From positions 24,586 through 88,585 of the forward strand of contig NZ_LRUJ01000018.1 in the NCBI RefSeq assembly GCF_001548475.1: DNA of 64,000 nucleotides. Direction: 5' to 3'. The position numbers and the translations under genes are program-made. The notes below the pieces were generated by a model. It ran no database searches. It was not told the DNA's origin and saw only the letters and a program-made list of their open reading frames with translations. The stretch comes from Bordetella hinzii LMG 13501. GTDB taxonomy: Bacteria; Pseudomonadota; Gammaproteobacteria; Burkholderiales; Burkholderiaceae_B. Shown here piece after piece: positions 46,132 through 54,403 of the stretch (position 1 is the stretch's first letter; every line of letters begins with the position of its first letter).

Positions 46132-46917
46132 TCAGCGGCGCAGCAAGGCCTGGTTGATCTGGCCCGCGGCATGACGCAGGCCAGGCAGAAAGGCCTGCAG
46201 CATTTCCTCGCGGGAAAAGCGGCTGACGTGCCCGCTGACGTTCATCGCGGCGATCACGCGCCCGCTGCGGTCCATGATGGGCACCGCCACCGATTGCAGG
46301 CCAGGCTCCAGCTCCTGGACCACGCAGGCATAGCCCTCGGCGCGCACCCGGGCGAGCTCTTGCTTGAGCCGCGCGACATCGGTCAGCGTGGACGGGGTAT
46401 AGGCCTGGATGCGGCTGTCGGCCAGCAGGCGATCCTGCTCAGGCGCGGGCAGGCCGGCCAGAAGCACCCGCCCCATCGACGTCACCCAGGCCGGCAGGCG
46501 GCTGCCCACCGCCAGGTTGATGCTCATCACCTTGTGGGTGGACAGGCGCAGGATATAGACAATGTCGGTGCCGTCGAGCACCGATACCGAGCACGACTCG
46601 CGCGTGCTTTCGGCCACCTCTTCCATATAGGGCAGCGCCAGGTTCCACAGCGGCGTGCCCGACAGATAGGCATACCCCAGTTCCAGGATGCGTGGCGTCA
46701 GCGAGAAGCGCCGCTCTTCCTGGGCCACGTAACCCAGCTGCACGAGGGTCAAAAGGATGCGGCGCGCCCCGGCGCGCGTCAATCCCGCCACCGCGGCGAC
46801 CTCCGACAGCGTCATCTGCGCGCGCTCCGGGCCAAAAGCCCGGATCACGGCCAGGCCTCGGGCGAAAGACTGCACATAGCTGTCGCTGGGGACTTGGGAA
46901 TGACCTTCTTCACTCAC
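46132..46917 (-). CDS. IclR family regulator (PcaR/PobR-like)
   Basis: The 261-residue product has an N-terminal winged helix (FARGLAVIRAFG ... MTLSEVAAVAGLTRAGARRIL, about 14-65) and a GAF-like effector domain. The GLTRAGARRILLTL segment is typical of the PcaR/PcaU/PobR/CatR group that responds to beta-ketoadipate pathway acids. It is transcribed away from pcaI, and two tandem palindromes fill the gap between them, so it most likely controls the pca-cat operon and itself. Confidence 0.93.
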   Translation of the reverse strand: MSEEGHSQVPSDSYVQSFARGLAVIRAFGPERAQMTLSEVAAVAGLTRAGARRILLTLVQLGYVAQEERRFSLTPRILELGYAYLSGTPLWNLALPYMEEVAESTRESCSVSVLDGTDIVYILRLSTHKVMSINLAVGSRLPAWVTSMGRVLLAGLPAPEQDRLLADSRIQAYTPSTLTDVARLKQELARVRAEGYACVVQELEPGLQSVAVPIMDRSGRVIAAMNVSGHVSRFSREEMLQAFLPGLRHAAGQINQALLRR

Positions 46918-46987
46918 GCTTGCTCTACCTACCGCAGAAGTATGGGGGGACGCGGGCCTCGCCTTGGCATACCCCCCATGAAAGGAT

Positions 46988-47021
46988 GTTCTCCTGAAGA
47001 ACCGGTGTTCTACAGCAGAAC
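46988..47021. promoter_or_regulatory. two tandem palindromes GTTCT-N5-AGAAC, probable IclR operator
   Basis: Two perfect 15-bp palindromes, GTTCTCCTGAAGAAC (46988-47002) and GTTCTACAGCAGAAC (47007-47021), are 4 bp apart, so their centres are 19 bp or about two helix turns apart. They lie in the 139-bp gap between the IclR gene and pcaI, ending 35 bp before the pcaI start. IclR proteins bind as paired dimers to such sites. Confidence 0.78.
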
Positions 47022-47056
47022 AAAATTATCACACGCCACCACTATCGCAGACTCCT

Positions 47057-47740
47057 ATGATTTCTAAGCTCGTTCCAAGCGCGGCGGCCGCCCTGGCGGA
47101 TGTGCCGGACGGCGCCACCATCATGATCGGCGGCTTCGGTACCGCCGGCCAGCCCATGGAGCTGATCGACGCCCTGCTCGATCAAGGCGCCAAGGACCTG
47201 GTCATCATCAACAACAATGCCGGCAACGGCGAGACGGGCCTGGCCGCGCTGCTGGGCGCCGGCCGCGTGCGCAAGATCATCTGCTCCTTCCCCCGCCAGG
47301 TGGACTCGCAGATCTTCGACGGCCTGTACCGCAGCGGCAAGATCGAACTCGAACTGGTGCCCCAGGGCAACCTGGCCGAGCGCATCCGCGCCGCCGGGGC
47401 CGGCATCGGCGCCTTCTTCACCCCCACCGGCTATGGCACGCCCCTGGCCGAAGGCAAGGAAACCCGCGAGATCAACGGCCGCCAGTATGTGCTGGAGTAT
47501 CCGCTGACCGCCGACTACGCCCTGATCAAGGCCGAACGCGCCGACCGCTGGGGCAACCTGGTCTACCGCAAGACGGCCCGCAACTTCGGCCCCATCATGG
47601 CCAGCGCCGCGCGCGTGGCCGTGGCCCAGGTGCGCGAAGTCGTCGAGCTGGGCGACATCGACCCGGAAACCGTCGTCACCCCGGGCATCTTCGTCAAGCG
47701 CGTAGTGCAGATCGACGCCCCCCGCGGCGCCAAGGAGTAA
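47057..47740 (+). CDS. pcaI: 3-oxoadipate CoA-transferase subunit A
   Basis: Subunit A of the enzyme that moves CoA from succinyl-CoA to 3-oxoadipate. The 227-residue product starts ISKLVPSAAAALADVPDGAT and has the family motif MIGGFGTAGQPMELIDAL (about 24-41), as well as TPTGYGTPLAEGKE. The catalytic glutamate is on the other subunit. It is first in the operon after the double palindrome and 2 bp ahead of pcaJ. Confidence 0.95.
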   Translation: MISKLVPSAAAALADVPDGATIMIGGFGTAGQPMELIDALLDQGAKDLVIINNNAGNGETGLAALLGAGRVRKIICSFPRQVDSQIFDGLYRSGKIELELVPQGNLAERIRAAGAGIGAFFTPTGYGTPLAEGKETREINGRQYVLEYPLTADYALIKAERADRWGNLVYRKTARNFGPIMASAARVAVAQVREVVELGDIDPETVVTPGIFVKRVVQIDAPRGAKE

Positions 47741-47742
47741 CA

Positions 47743-48387
47743 ATGAGCGAAAAACTGAGCCGCGACGCCATGGCCGCCCGCGTTGCGCAAGACATCCCCG
47801 AAGGCGCCTACGTCAACCTGGGCATCGGCTTGCCCACCCTGGTGGCCAATCACCTGCCGGCCGGCCGCGAGGTCATCCTGCATACCGAGAACGGCATGCT
47901 GGGCATGGGCCCGGCCCCGGAAAAAGGCCAGGAAGACTACGACCTCATCAACGCCGGCAAGCAGCCGGTCACCGAACTGCCCGGCTGCGCCTATTTCCAT
48001 CATGCCGACTCCTTCGGCATGATGCGCGGCGGCCATCTGGACATCTGCGTGCTGGGCGCCTTCCAGGTGTCTCAGCACGGCGACCTGGCCAACTGGCACA
48101 CCGGCGCGCCCGACGCCATCCCCGCCGTGGGCGGCGCCATGGACCTGGCCATCGGCGCCAAGCAGGTCTTTGTCATGATGGAGTTGCTCACCCGCGACGG
48201 CCAGAGCAAACTGGTGCAGGCCTGCAGCTATCCGCTGACCGGCGTGGGCTGCGTCTCGCGCGTCTACACCGACCTGGCCGTCTTCGACATCAACAAAGAC
48301 GGCGTGACTGTCACCGATCTCTTCGGCGGCATGACGCCCGAGCGCCTGATCGAACTCACCGGCCTGCCGCTGAAGTTCGCCAACTAA
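47743..48387 (+). CDS. pcaJ: 3-oxoadipate CoA-transferase subunit B
   Basis: Subunit B of the same CoA-transferase. The 214-residue product has GAYVNLGIGLPTLVANHLP and the catalytic glutamate in HTENGMLGMGPAP. A spacing of 2 bp from pcaI shows co-translation. The A/B pair could also act on other 3-oxo acids (AtoDA or Sco type), but the neighbouring pathway genes favour 3-oxoadipate. Confidence 0.94.
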   Translation: MSEKLSRDAMAARVAQDIPEGAYVNLGIGLPTLVANHLPAGREVILHTENGMLGMGPAPEKGQEDYDLINAGKQPVTELPGCAYFHHADSFGMMRGGHLDICVLGAFQVSQHGDLANWHTGAPDAIPAVGGAMDLAIGAKQVFVMMELLTRDGQSKLVQACSYPLTGVGCVSRVYTDLAVFDINKDGVTVTDLFGGMTPERLIELTGLPLKFAN

Positions 48388-48455
48388 TACCCCCGGGGCC
48401 CGGCCCCGCACATCGATGCCGGCGGCCGCAGGCCGCCCCGACAAGGAGAGATACC

Positions 48456-48731
48456 ATGCTGTACATGGTCGAAATGCAAGTCAACCTGCCGCCCGACATG
48501 CCCGCCGACAAGGCCGACAAACTGAAGGCCGACGAAAAAGCCCTGGCCCAGAAGCTGCAGCACGAAGGCAAGTGGCAAAGCCTGTGGCGCGTGGTCGGCC
48601 GCTATGCCAACGTCAGCATCTTCAACGTCGACAGCCATGACGAGCTGCACCAGCTGCTGTCCTCGCTGCCGCTGTTCCCCTATATGGATATCCGCGTCAC
48701 CGCGCTGGCGCGCCATCCCTCGGCCATCTGA
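48456..48731 (+). CDS. catC: muconolactone delta-isomerase family protein
   Basis: CatC turns muconolactone into 3-oxoadipate enol-lactone in the catechol branch. The 91-residue length, the start MLYMVEMQVNLPPDMP, the ADEKALAQ segment, LWRVVGRYANVSIFNV and the end FPYMDIRVTALARHPSA are those of CatC. No catA or catB is in this window. A good ribosome site (AAGGAGAG) precedes it. Confidence 0.92.
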   Translation: MLYMVEMQVNLPPDMPADKADKLKADEKALAQKLQHEGKWQSLWRVVGRYANVSIFNVDSHDELHQLLSSLPLFPYMDIRVTALARHPSAI

Positions 48732-48745
48732 TCCCGGAGCCGCTC

Positions 48746-49042
48746 ATGCCCTACATCATCGAGACCTTCGACAAGCCCGGCAGCCTGGCCCTGCGCCAGG
48801 CCACCAGGAGCGAACACCTCGCCTTCCTGGACGCCAACAAGCACCTGCTGCTGGCCTGCGGCGCCAAACTGCATGATGACGGCACCGACATCGGCGGCGG
48901 CCTCTATGTCGTCGACGTCGATACCCGTGAAGAGGCCGAGCGGCTGATCCAGGCCGATCCCTTCTACAAGGCCGAGTTGTTCGAGCGCGTGTCGATCACG
49001 CGCTGGCGCAAAGCCTATGTAGACGGCAAAAGCTATCTTTGA
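48746..49042 (+). CDS. YciI family protein
   Basis: A 98-residue protein of the dimeric alpha/beta barrel YciI fold. Typical features are the His in SEHLAFLDANK and the pattern DIGGGLYVVDVDTREEAERLIQADPFYKAELFE (in part: ADPFYKAELFE). Family members include dehydrochlorinase-like and lactone-handling enzymes, and the fold is close to that of CatC. Between catC and pcaD it may process a lactone or a misrouted isomer; this is inference. Confidence 0.9.
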   Translation: MPYIIETFDKPGSLALRQATRSEHLAFLDANKHLLLACGAKLHDDGTDIGGGLYVVDVDTREEAERLIQADPFYKAELFERVSITRWRKAYVDGKSYL

Positions 49043-49077
49043 TGTTGTGAACCGGCGCGCCGCGCCAAGGAATTCCC

Positions 49078-49857
49078 ATGCCCTACGCCGATCTCAGCCA
49101 GGCTCGCCTGTACTACGTCGTCGACGGTCCCGCCGACGCCCCCGCCCTGGTCCTGTCCAACTCCCTGGGCACCAACGCCGATATGTGGGCGCGCCAGGTG
49201 CCGGCCCTGGCCAAGCACTTCCGCGTCGTGCGCTACGACACCCGCGGCCATGGCCGCTCGTCCGTGCCGGACGGCGAATACCGTTTTGAGCAGCTGGCCG
49301 GCGACGTGGTCGAGCTGCTGGATCACCTGGGCATTGCCCGCGCCCACTTCTGCGGCCTGTCCATGGGCGGCCCCACCGGCCTGACGCTGGCGCTGGAGCA
49401 CCCCGGCCGCATCGACCGCCTGGTCCTGTGCAATACCGCCGCCCGCATCGGCAGCGCGCAAGGCTGGAGCGACCGCATCGCCGCCGTGCAGAAACAGACC
49501 CTGTCGGCCATGGCGCCCGCCCTGGTCGAGCGCTGGCTGACCGAAGGCTACCGCCAGCGCGAGCCGGGCCTGTCGCAAGTGCTGGTGGACATGCTGCGCC
49601 GCACGCCCGATGCCGGCTATAACGGCAACTGTGCCGCGCTGCGCGATGCCGACCTGCGCGCGCGCCTGGGCGAGATCCGCGCCCGCACCCTCGTCATCGC
49701 CAGCACGCACGACCTGGCCGCCACGCCGGCCGACGGCCGCTACCTGGCCGAGCACATCGCCGGGGCGCGCTACGTCGAACTCAATACCTCGCATATTTCC
49801 AACTGGGAAGATCCCGAGACCTTCACCCGCGAGGTCCTGGCCTTCCTGACGGAGTAA
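49078..49857 (+). CDS. pcaD: 3-oxoadipate enol-lactonase
   Basis: PcaD opens 3-oxoadipate enol-lactone to 3-oxoadipate. The 259-residue alpha/beta hydrolase has the nucleophile elbow GLSMGG (about 94-99), the oxyanion region LSNSLGTNADMW near the start, and the catalytic His in NTSHISNWEDPE. The N-terminus ADLSQARLYYVVDGPADAP and length match PcaD. It links catC to pcaIJ. Confidence 0.94.
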   Translation: MPYADLSQARLYYVVDGPADAPALVLSNSLGTNADMWARQVPALAKHFRVVRYDTRGHGRSSVPDGEYRFEQLAGDVVELLDHLGIARAHFCGLSMGGPTGLTLALEHPGRIDRLVLCNTAARIGSAQGWSDRIAAVQKQTLSAMAPALVERWLTEGYRQREPGLSQVLVDMLRRTPDAGYNGNCAALRDADLRARLGEIRARTLVIASTHDLAATPADGRYLAEHIAGARYVELNTSHISNWEDPETFTREVLAFLTE

Positions 49858-49860
49858 GCC

Positions 49861-50901
49861 ATGCAACGCTGGAAACAACGGCCCCCGGGATCGAACTGGG
49901 GCGACTACGGCCCGGACGACCAGCTCGGCCGCCTGAACCTCATCACGGAGGAACAGGTGCTCAAGGCGGCCCGCGAAATCCGCGCCGGCAAGACCTTCTG
50001 CCTGTCGCTGCCCCTGGACCTTCCGGGCGGCAACGTGCTCAATCCCCGGCGCCACCCGCCGCAGCTCAGCCCGACGCGGCTCAACGACACGCCCTACGTC
50101 AATTTCCCGCTGCGGGCCATCAACCCCGACGCGGTCGATGTCCTGAGCGACGACCAGGTGCTGCTGTCCATGCAGTACTCCACGCAATGGGATTCGCTGG
50201 CCCACGTGGGCGCGCTGTTCGACGCCGACGGCGATGGCCGCGACGAACTGGTCTACTACAACGGCTTTCGCGCCGGCGTGGACGTCATCGGGCCGGTCGA
50301 TGGCGACCATACCGGCTGCGGCTGCAACAGCGGCGGGCCCTCGGCCGCGCTGAAAATAGGCGTGGAAAACCTGGCCGAGAAAGGCATGCAGGGCCGCGGC
50401 GTGCTGGTGGACCTGGCGCGCGAATTCGGCACCGGCCGCACCCTCATCGGCGCCGCCGAACTGCAGCAGGCCATGAAAGCGCAGAACGTCGAAATCGAAT
50501 CCGGCGACATGCTGGTGCTGCGCACCGGCTACGCCGAAGCCGTGGTGCAGATGCAAGGCAAGCCCGACGCCGACGTCCTGCATCAGTACGGCGCGGCGCT
50601 TGACGGCACGGACGAGGCTCTGCTGGCGTGGATCAGCGACAGCGGCATCGCCGCCATCTGCGCCGACAACTACGCGGTCGAAGCCTACCCGGCGCGCGAC
50701 CGCCAGGGCCGGCGCGCCATGCTGCCCCTGCACCATCATTGTCTGTTCAAGCTCGGCCTGCCGCTGGCCGAACTCTGGTATCTGAAAGACCTCGCGCAGT
50801 GGCTGCAGGCCCATGGCCGCAACCGCTTCATGCTGACCGCCCCGCCCTTGCGCCTGCCGCATGCGATCGGCTCGCCGGTCACGCCCATCGCCACGGTGTA
50901 G
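49861..50901 (+). CDS. cyclase family (PF04199-type) metal-dependent hydrolase
   Basis: A 346-residue protein of the cyclase/kynurenine formamidase/isatin hydrolase superfamily. The metal motif usually written HxGTHxD is here HVGALFD, keeping the spacing of His, Gly and Asp but not the Thr-His. Other marks are TQWDSLAHVGALFDADGDG and MLVLRTGYAE. Long members of this family hydrolyse cyclic amides or imides, or are of unknown role. The gene is 3 bp after pcaD and ends the operon at a strong hairpin, so it likely prepares a substrate for the pathway. Confidence 0.82.
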   Translation: MQRWKQRPPGSNWGDYGPDDQLGRLNLITEEQVLKAAREIRAGKTFCLSLPLDLPGGNVLNPRRHPPQLSPTRLNDTPYVNFPLRAINPDAVDVLSDDQVLLSMQYSTQWDSLAHVGALFDADGDGRDELVYYNGFRAGVDVIGPVDGDHTGCGCNSGGPSAALKIGVENLAEKGMQGRGVLVDLAREFGTGRTLIGAAELQQAMKAQNVEIESGDMLVLRTGYAEAVVQMQGKPDADVLHQYGAALDGTDEALLAWISDSGIAAICADNYAVEAYPARDRQGRRAMLPLHHHCLFKLGLPLAELWYLKDLAQWLQAHGRNRFMLTAPPLRLPHAIGSPVTPIATV

Positions 50902-50925
50902 GCAGCGGGAAGCCGCCCGGCCACG

Positions 50926-50961
50926 AAAAAGGCCTTGTCCGAGGACAAGGCCTTTGCTTTT
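50926..50961. terminator. bidirectional Rho-independent terminator
   Basis: A stem of about 12 bp (AAAGGCCTTGTC with GACAAGGCCTTT) with a 4-base loop. It is followed by GCTTTT on the plus strand and by a T-run on the minus strand (AAAAA at 50926-50930). It ends the catabolic operon and the psiF message from the other side. Confidence 0.88.
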
Positions 50962-50982
50962 GTCGGCAGTCCCGGCCGGGCA

Positions 50983-51321
50983 TCATCCCCCTTTCAGGCA
51001 GGTGCTCATGAAGGTCTTGCGCTTGTCGCCGCTCAGCGACTGGGCGCTGGCCTTGGCGTTGCAATCCTTCATGCGCTGTTGCTGCGGCGTCAATGACTTG
51101 GCGGGCTCCTCACCCTTGAGACAGCTGCTCATATAGGCTTTGCGGTCATCGCCCTTTTTGCCTTCGGCGGACTTGTTGCATTCCGCCATCCGCTGTTGCT
51201 GCGGGGTCAGCGGCTTGGTGCCGGGCGTGGCGGCAGGCGCGGCAGTCTGGGCGGCCACCGGACCGCTGGCCAAAAGGGCCAGGCACAGGCCGGCAACCAT
51301 GCTGGACTTACGGAAAACCAT
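50983..51321 (-). CDS. psiF: PsiF repeat periplasmic protein
   Basis: A 112-residue protein with a signal peptide ending PVAAQ and two PsiF repeats. Each has the pattern LTPQQQRM, Cys-Asn, and then a YMSSCLKG or FMSTCLKG end with two cysteines per repeat. PsiF is phosphate-starvation-induced in E. coli; its role is unknown. It is alone on the minus strand between the terminator and a 225-bp gap. Confidence 0.9.
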   Translation of the reverse strand: MVFRKSSMVAGLCLALLASGPVAAQTAAPAATPGTKPLTPQQQRMAECNKSAEGKKGDDRKAYMSSCLKGEEPAKSLTPQQQRMKDCNAKASAQSLSGDKRKTFMSTCLKGG

Positions 51322-51546
51322 GCTTTCCTCCCCTGCCCCCGGGGCCGCGCGACCTGCGCGACAACGCCGGAAGCGGACAATGCCGGGACGGTCCCCGGTA
51401 TGGGCAAGTTTCGATCAAAGCCCCGGCGCTTGCAAGCTCGCGCCGAGCCTGACGAGAATGGTTACGAACTGCACCGTGTTCGACATTTTCGCCAAGCCGG
51501 GCCGACGACATAATGGCAGCACCTCTCCCGGCCTTCGGAATGCGCC

Positions 51547-51888
51547 ATGAATCTGTTCAAGCATGTATTCGCCGCGGTCCTGCTGTGCCTGTCCGCCCAG
51601 GCCATGGCGCAAAGCCTGCCCTACGGGGTGACACTGGGCAATCTCCAGGCCACGCGCGACAACATCGCCGGCCAGACGGTGATCACGGGCACCTATAGCA
51701 ACCAGGGACAAAAGCGCATCGTCCAACCATCCGTCACCTTCGCGCTATTTGACGCCAACGGACAGGAAATCGGCCGCATCTCCTCTCAATCGCCCATTCC
51801 GCTGGAGCCGGGCGACCTCTGGCACATCCGGGCCAGCACCCCCATGACCTTCCAGCGCTTTACCGCGGTCGAGGTGCGGGCCGACTGA
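51547..51888 (+). CDS. secreted FxLYD-like protein of unknown function
   Basis: A 113-residue protein with a signal peptide ending QAMA. The remainder is one beta-sandwich domain with GQTVITGTYSNQG, VTFALFDANGQEIG and PLEPGDLWHIRASTP, the features of the FxLYD/DUF3426-like group. These are found in exported proteins of unknown role. It is followed by a hairpin and then the carbonic anhydrase gene. Confidence 0.75.
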   Translation: MNLFKHVFAAVLLCLSAQAMAQSLPYGVTLGNLQATRDNIAGQTVITGTYSNQGQKRIVQPSVTFALFDANGQEIGRISSQSPIPLEPGDLWHIRASTPMTFQRFTAVEVRAD

Positions 51889-51947
51889 GCCGGGCGGCCC
51901 GGCCGGTTTTCCAGCGGCAGGCCGTTGTGGGAAAATGCACGACGCCC

Positions 51948-51968
51948 GGGGGCCGCCTAAGCGGCCCC
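51948..51968 (+). other. GC-rich hairpin before the carbonic anhydrase gene
   Basis: GGGGCCGC and GCGGCCCC form an 8-bp stem with loop CTAA. There is no T-run. It could end the upstream message with Rho, or act in the leader of the carbonic anhydrase gene. Confidence 0.45.
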
Positions 51969-52029
51969 GGCACATGGCCTGGCCTGGCGCCAGCCAGCGT
52001 GCCCAAGAGGCAATAACCAGGATACGATC

Positions 52030-52677
52030 ATGTTTCCCAAAAGACTTACCGACGGCTACCAGTCCTTCCTCAAGGGCCGCTTTCCCGCCGAACGCAGCCG
52101 CTACGAAGCCCTGGCCGAAAAAGGCCAACAACCCGAAATCCTGATCATCAGCTGTTGCGATTCGCGCGTGTCGCCCGAAGCGATTTTCGACGTGGGTCCA
52201 GGCGAACTGTTCGTCGTGCGCAACGTGGCCAACCTGGTGCCGCCTTGCGAGCCCGACGCCGAATCCTCCTTCCACGGCACCAGCGCGGCGATCGAATTCG
52301 CCGTCAACGGCCTGGAGGTCAAGCACATCGTGGTCATGGGCCACGCCTCCTGCGGCGGCATCCGCTCTTACTACGACGACGCCGAGCCGCTGTCCAAAAT
52401 GGACTTCATCGGCAAATGGATGTCGCAGATCGCGCCGGTGGCCGACGCCCTGGGCGACAGCACGGGCGACCGCGCCCAGGACCTCAAGCGCCTGGAGCTG
52501 GCCGTCATCGGCCACAGCCTGCAAAACCTGATGACCTTCCCGTCCATCAGCCGCCGGGTGCAAAACGGCTCGCTGCAGCTGCACGGCTGCTATTTCGGCG
52601 TCGCCACCGGCGTGCTGTTCGTGCGTGACGCGGCCTCCGGCGCCTTCGTCCCCTGCCTTGAAACCCACCCGGGTTGA
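52030..52677 (+). CDS. beta-type carbonic anhydrase
   Basis: It interconverts CO2 and bicarbonate in the cytoplasm. The 215-residue product has the zinc ligands in SCCDSRV (Cys42, with the Asp-Arg dyad) and GHASCGG (His and Cys about 105-108), plus NVANLVPP. It is of the length and form common in proteobacteria. It runs 3 bp short of the phospholipase D gene, so the two may be co-transcribed. Bicarbonate from this enzyme could serve Ppc. Confidence 0.95.
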   Translation: MFPKRLTDGYQSFLKGRFPAERSRYEALAEKGQQPEILIISCCDSRVSPEAIFDVGPGELFVVRNVANLVPPCEPDAESSFHGTSAAIEFAVNGLEVKHIVVMGHASCGGIRSYYDDAEPLSKMDFIGKWMSQIAPVADALGDSTGDRAQDLKRLELAVIGHSLQNLMTFPSISRRVQNGSLQLHGCYFGVATGVLFVRDAASGAFVPCLETHPG

Positions 52678-52680
52678 GGC

Positions 52681-54255
52681 GTGGCGGCGGACACGCAAGT
52701 ACGCCGCCCTTGTTGGCTGGTCCGGCTTATCGTGACCGGCCTGCTCGCCGCCCTGCTGGGCGGCTGCGCCCTGCCCTCTCAAGAAGGCCGCAACGCCTCG
52801 GCCAGCCTGCCGCCGGCCGAAGCCGGCGCCACGGCGCTGGGCCAGGCCATCGCGCCGCGCGTCGCGCAGCATCCCGGCCTGGCCGGCATCCATCCCCTGG
52901 CCGACGCCTACGACGCCTTCGCCGCGCGCATGCTGCTGGCGCGCGCCGCGCAGCGCACGCTGGATGTGCAGTACTACATCTGGCATGGCGACATGACCGG
53001 CACGCTGCTCTTCGAGGCCCTGCACCAGGCCGCCGACCGGGGCGTGCGGGTACGGCTGCTGCTCGATGACAACGGCACCTCGGGCCTGGACGCCACGCTG
53101 GCCGCGCTGGCCCAGCACCCCAATATCGAGGTAAGGCTGTTCAATCCCTTTGTCGTGCGCCGGCCCAAGGCCATCGGCTACCTGACCGACTTCAAGCGCC
53201 TTAACCGGCGCATGCACAACAAATCCTTCACCGCGGACAACCAGGCCACCATCCTGGGCGGCCGCAACATCGGCGACGAGTACTTCGGCGCCACCGAAGG
53301 CGTGCTGTTCGCCGACCTCGATGTGCTGGCCGTGGGCCCCGTGGTCCAGGATGTCTCCAGCGACTTCGACCGCTATTGGAACAGCATCTCGGCCTATCCC
53401 GTCGAGCGCCTGCTGCCTGCCGCACCGGCGGGCGAACTCGACCGCCTGGCGCACTCGGCCCAGGGCGTGGAGCGCGACCCCAAGGCCGATGCCTATATGC
53501 AAGCGCTGGCGCGCACGCCCCTGGTGCATCAACTGTTGCAGGGCAATCTGCCCCTGGAGTGGTCGCCCGCCCGCATGGTGAGCGACGACCCGGCCAAGGT
53601 CCTGGACCAGGCCCGGCCCGACGGGCTGGTGGCGCACCAGCTCAAGGAAATCATCGGCGAGCCGCAATCCCACCTGGAGCTGGTCTCGCCCTATTTCGTG
53701 CCCACGGCCGAGGGCACGGCCGCCTTCGCCCAGATGGCCGGGCGCGGCGTGCGGGTGCGCGTGCTCACCAACTCCCTCGAAGCCACCGATGTCAGCGTGG
53801 TGCACTCGGGCTATGCCAAACGCCGCGAAGCCTTGCTGGCCAGCGGCGTGCAGCTATTCGAGATGCGCCGGGCCGGCGACGAGGTCCAGCGCCACCGCGG
53901 CCTGGGCCCATTCGGCAGCTCGGGCTCCAGCCTGCATGCCAAGACCTTCGCCGTGGACGACCACCGCGTGTTCGTGGGCTCCTTCAATTTCGACCCGCGC
54001 TCGGCCCACCTGAACACCGAGCTCGGGCTGGTCATCGACAGTCCGCCCCTGGCCCGGGCCATCAGCCATACTTTCGACACCCGCATCCCGGCCGACGCCT
54101 ACCATGTGCTGCTGGACGAACACGGCCGGCTCTATTGGCTGGAGCCCACGCCCGACGGCGGGTTCATCCGCCACGACAGCGAACCGGGCGCCAGCCTCTG
54201 GCAGCGCCTGTCGGTGTGGTTCTTGTCGCTGCTGCCCCTCGAGCCGCTGCTCTAG
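52681..54255 (+). CDS. phospholipase D-family lipoprotein, cardiolipin synthase C-like
   Basis: A 524-residue protein with two HKD motifs, RMHNKSFTADNQATILGGRN and LHAKTFAVDDHRVFVGSFN, each with HxK and a following GG/GS-N. The N-terminus has a hydrophobic stretch with lipobox LGGC, so it is probably membrane-anchored on the periplasmic side. Size and motif spacing match ClsC-type synthases that join phosphatidyl groups. Start is GTG at 52681, directly after the carbonic anhydrase stop. Confidence 0.88.
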   Translation: MAADTQVRRPCWLVRLIVTGLLAALLGGCALPSQEGRNASASLPPAEAGATALGQAIAPRVAQHPGLAGIHPLADAYDAFAARMLLARAAQRTLDVQYYIWHGDMTGTLLFEALHQAADRGVRVRLLLDDNGTSGLDATLAALAQHPNIEVRLFNPFVVRRPKAIGYLTDFKRLNRRMHNKSFTADNQATILGGRNIGDEYFGATEGVLFADLDVLAVGPVVQDVSSDFDRYWNSISAYPVERLLPAAPAGELDRLAHSAQGVERDPKADAYMQALARTPLVHQLLQGNLPLEWSPARMVSDDPAKVLDQARPDGLVAHQLKEIIGEPQSHLELVSPYFVPTAEGTAAFAQMAGRGVRVRVLTNSLEATDVSVVHSGYAKRREALLASGVQLFEMRRAGDEVQRHRGLGPFGSSGSSLHAKTFAVDDHRVFVGSFNFDPRSAHLNTELGLVIDSPPLARAISHTFDTRIPADAYHVLLDEHGRLYWLEPTPDGGFIRHDSEPGASLWQRLSVWFLSLLPLEPLL

Positions 54256-54403
54256 CGGCCCCGGCCCATATCCATATAACCACAATGACTTAGACGGCCC
54301 GCTCGGCCTGCTGTTACGGTTATGTGCAAATCACCGCAATGGCGCCCGGCGACGTCGAGGCGCCTTTTGACGCCGGCGCGCCGGCCCCTCCAGGGTTCCC
54401 ATC

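Noticed and set aside
54260..54403. Possible CysB site upstream of cysI from the TATAACC and GGTTATG inverted elements
   Set aside because: The halves are about 40 bp apart and there is no reliable consensus I can match by eye.
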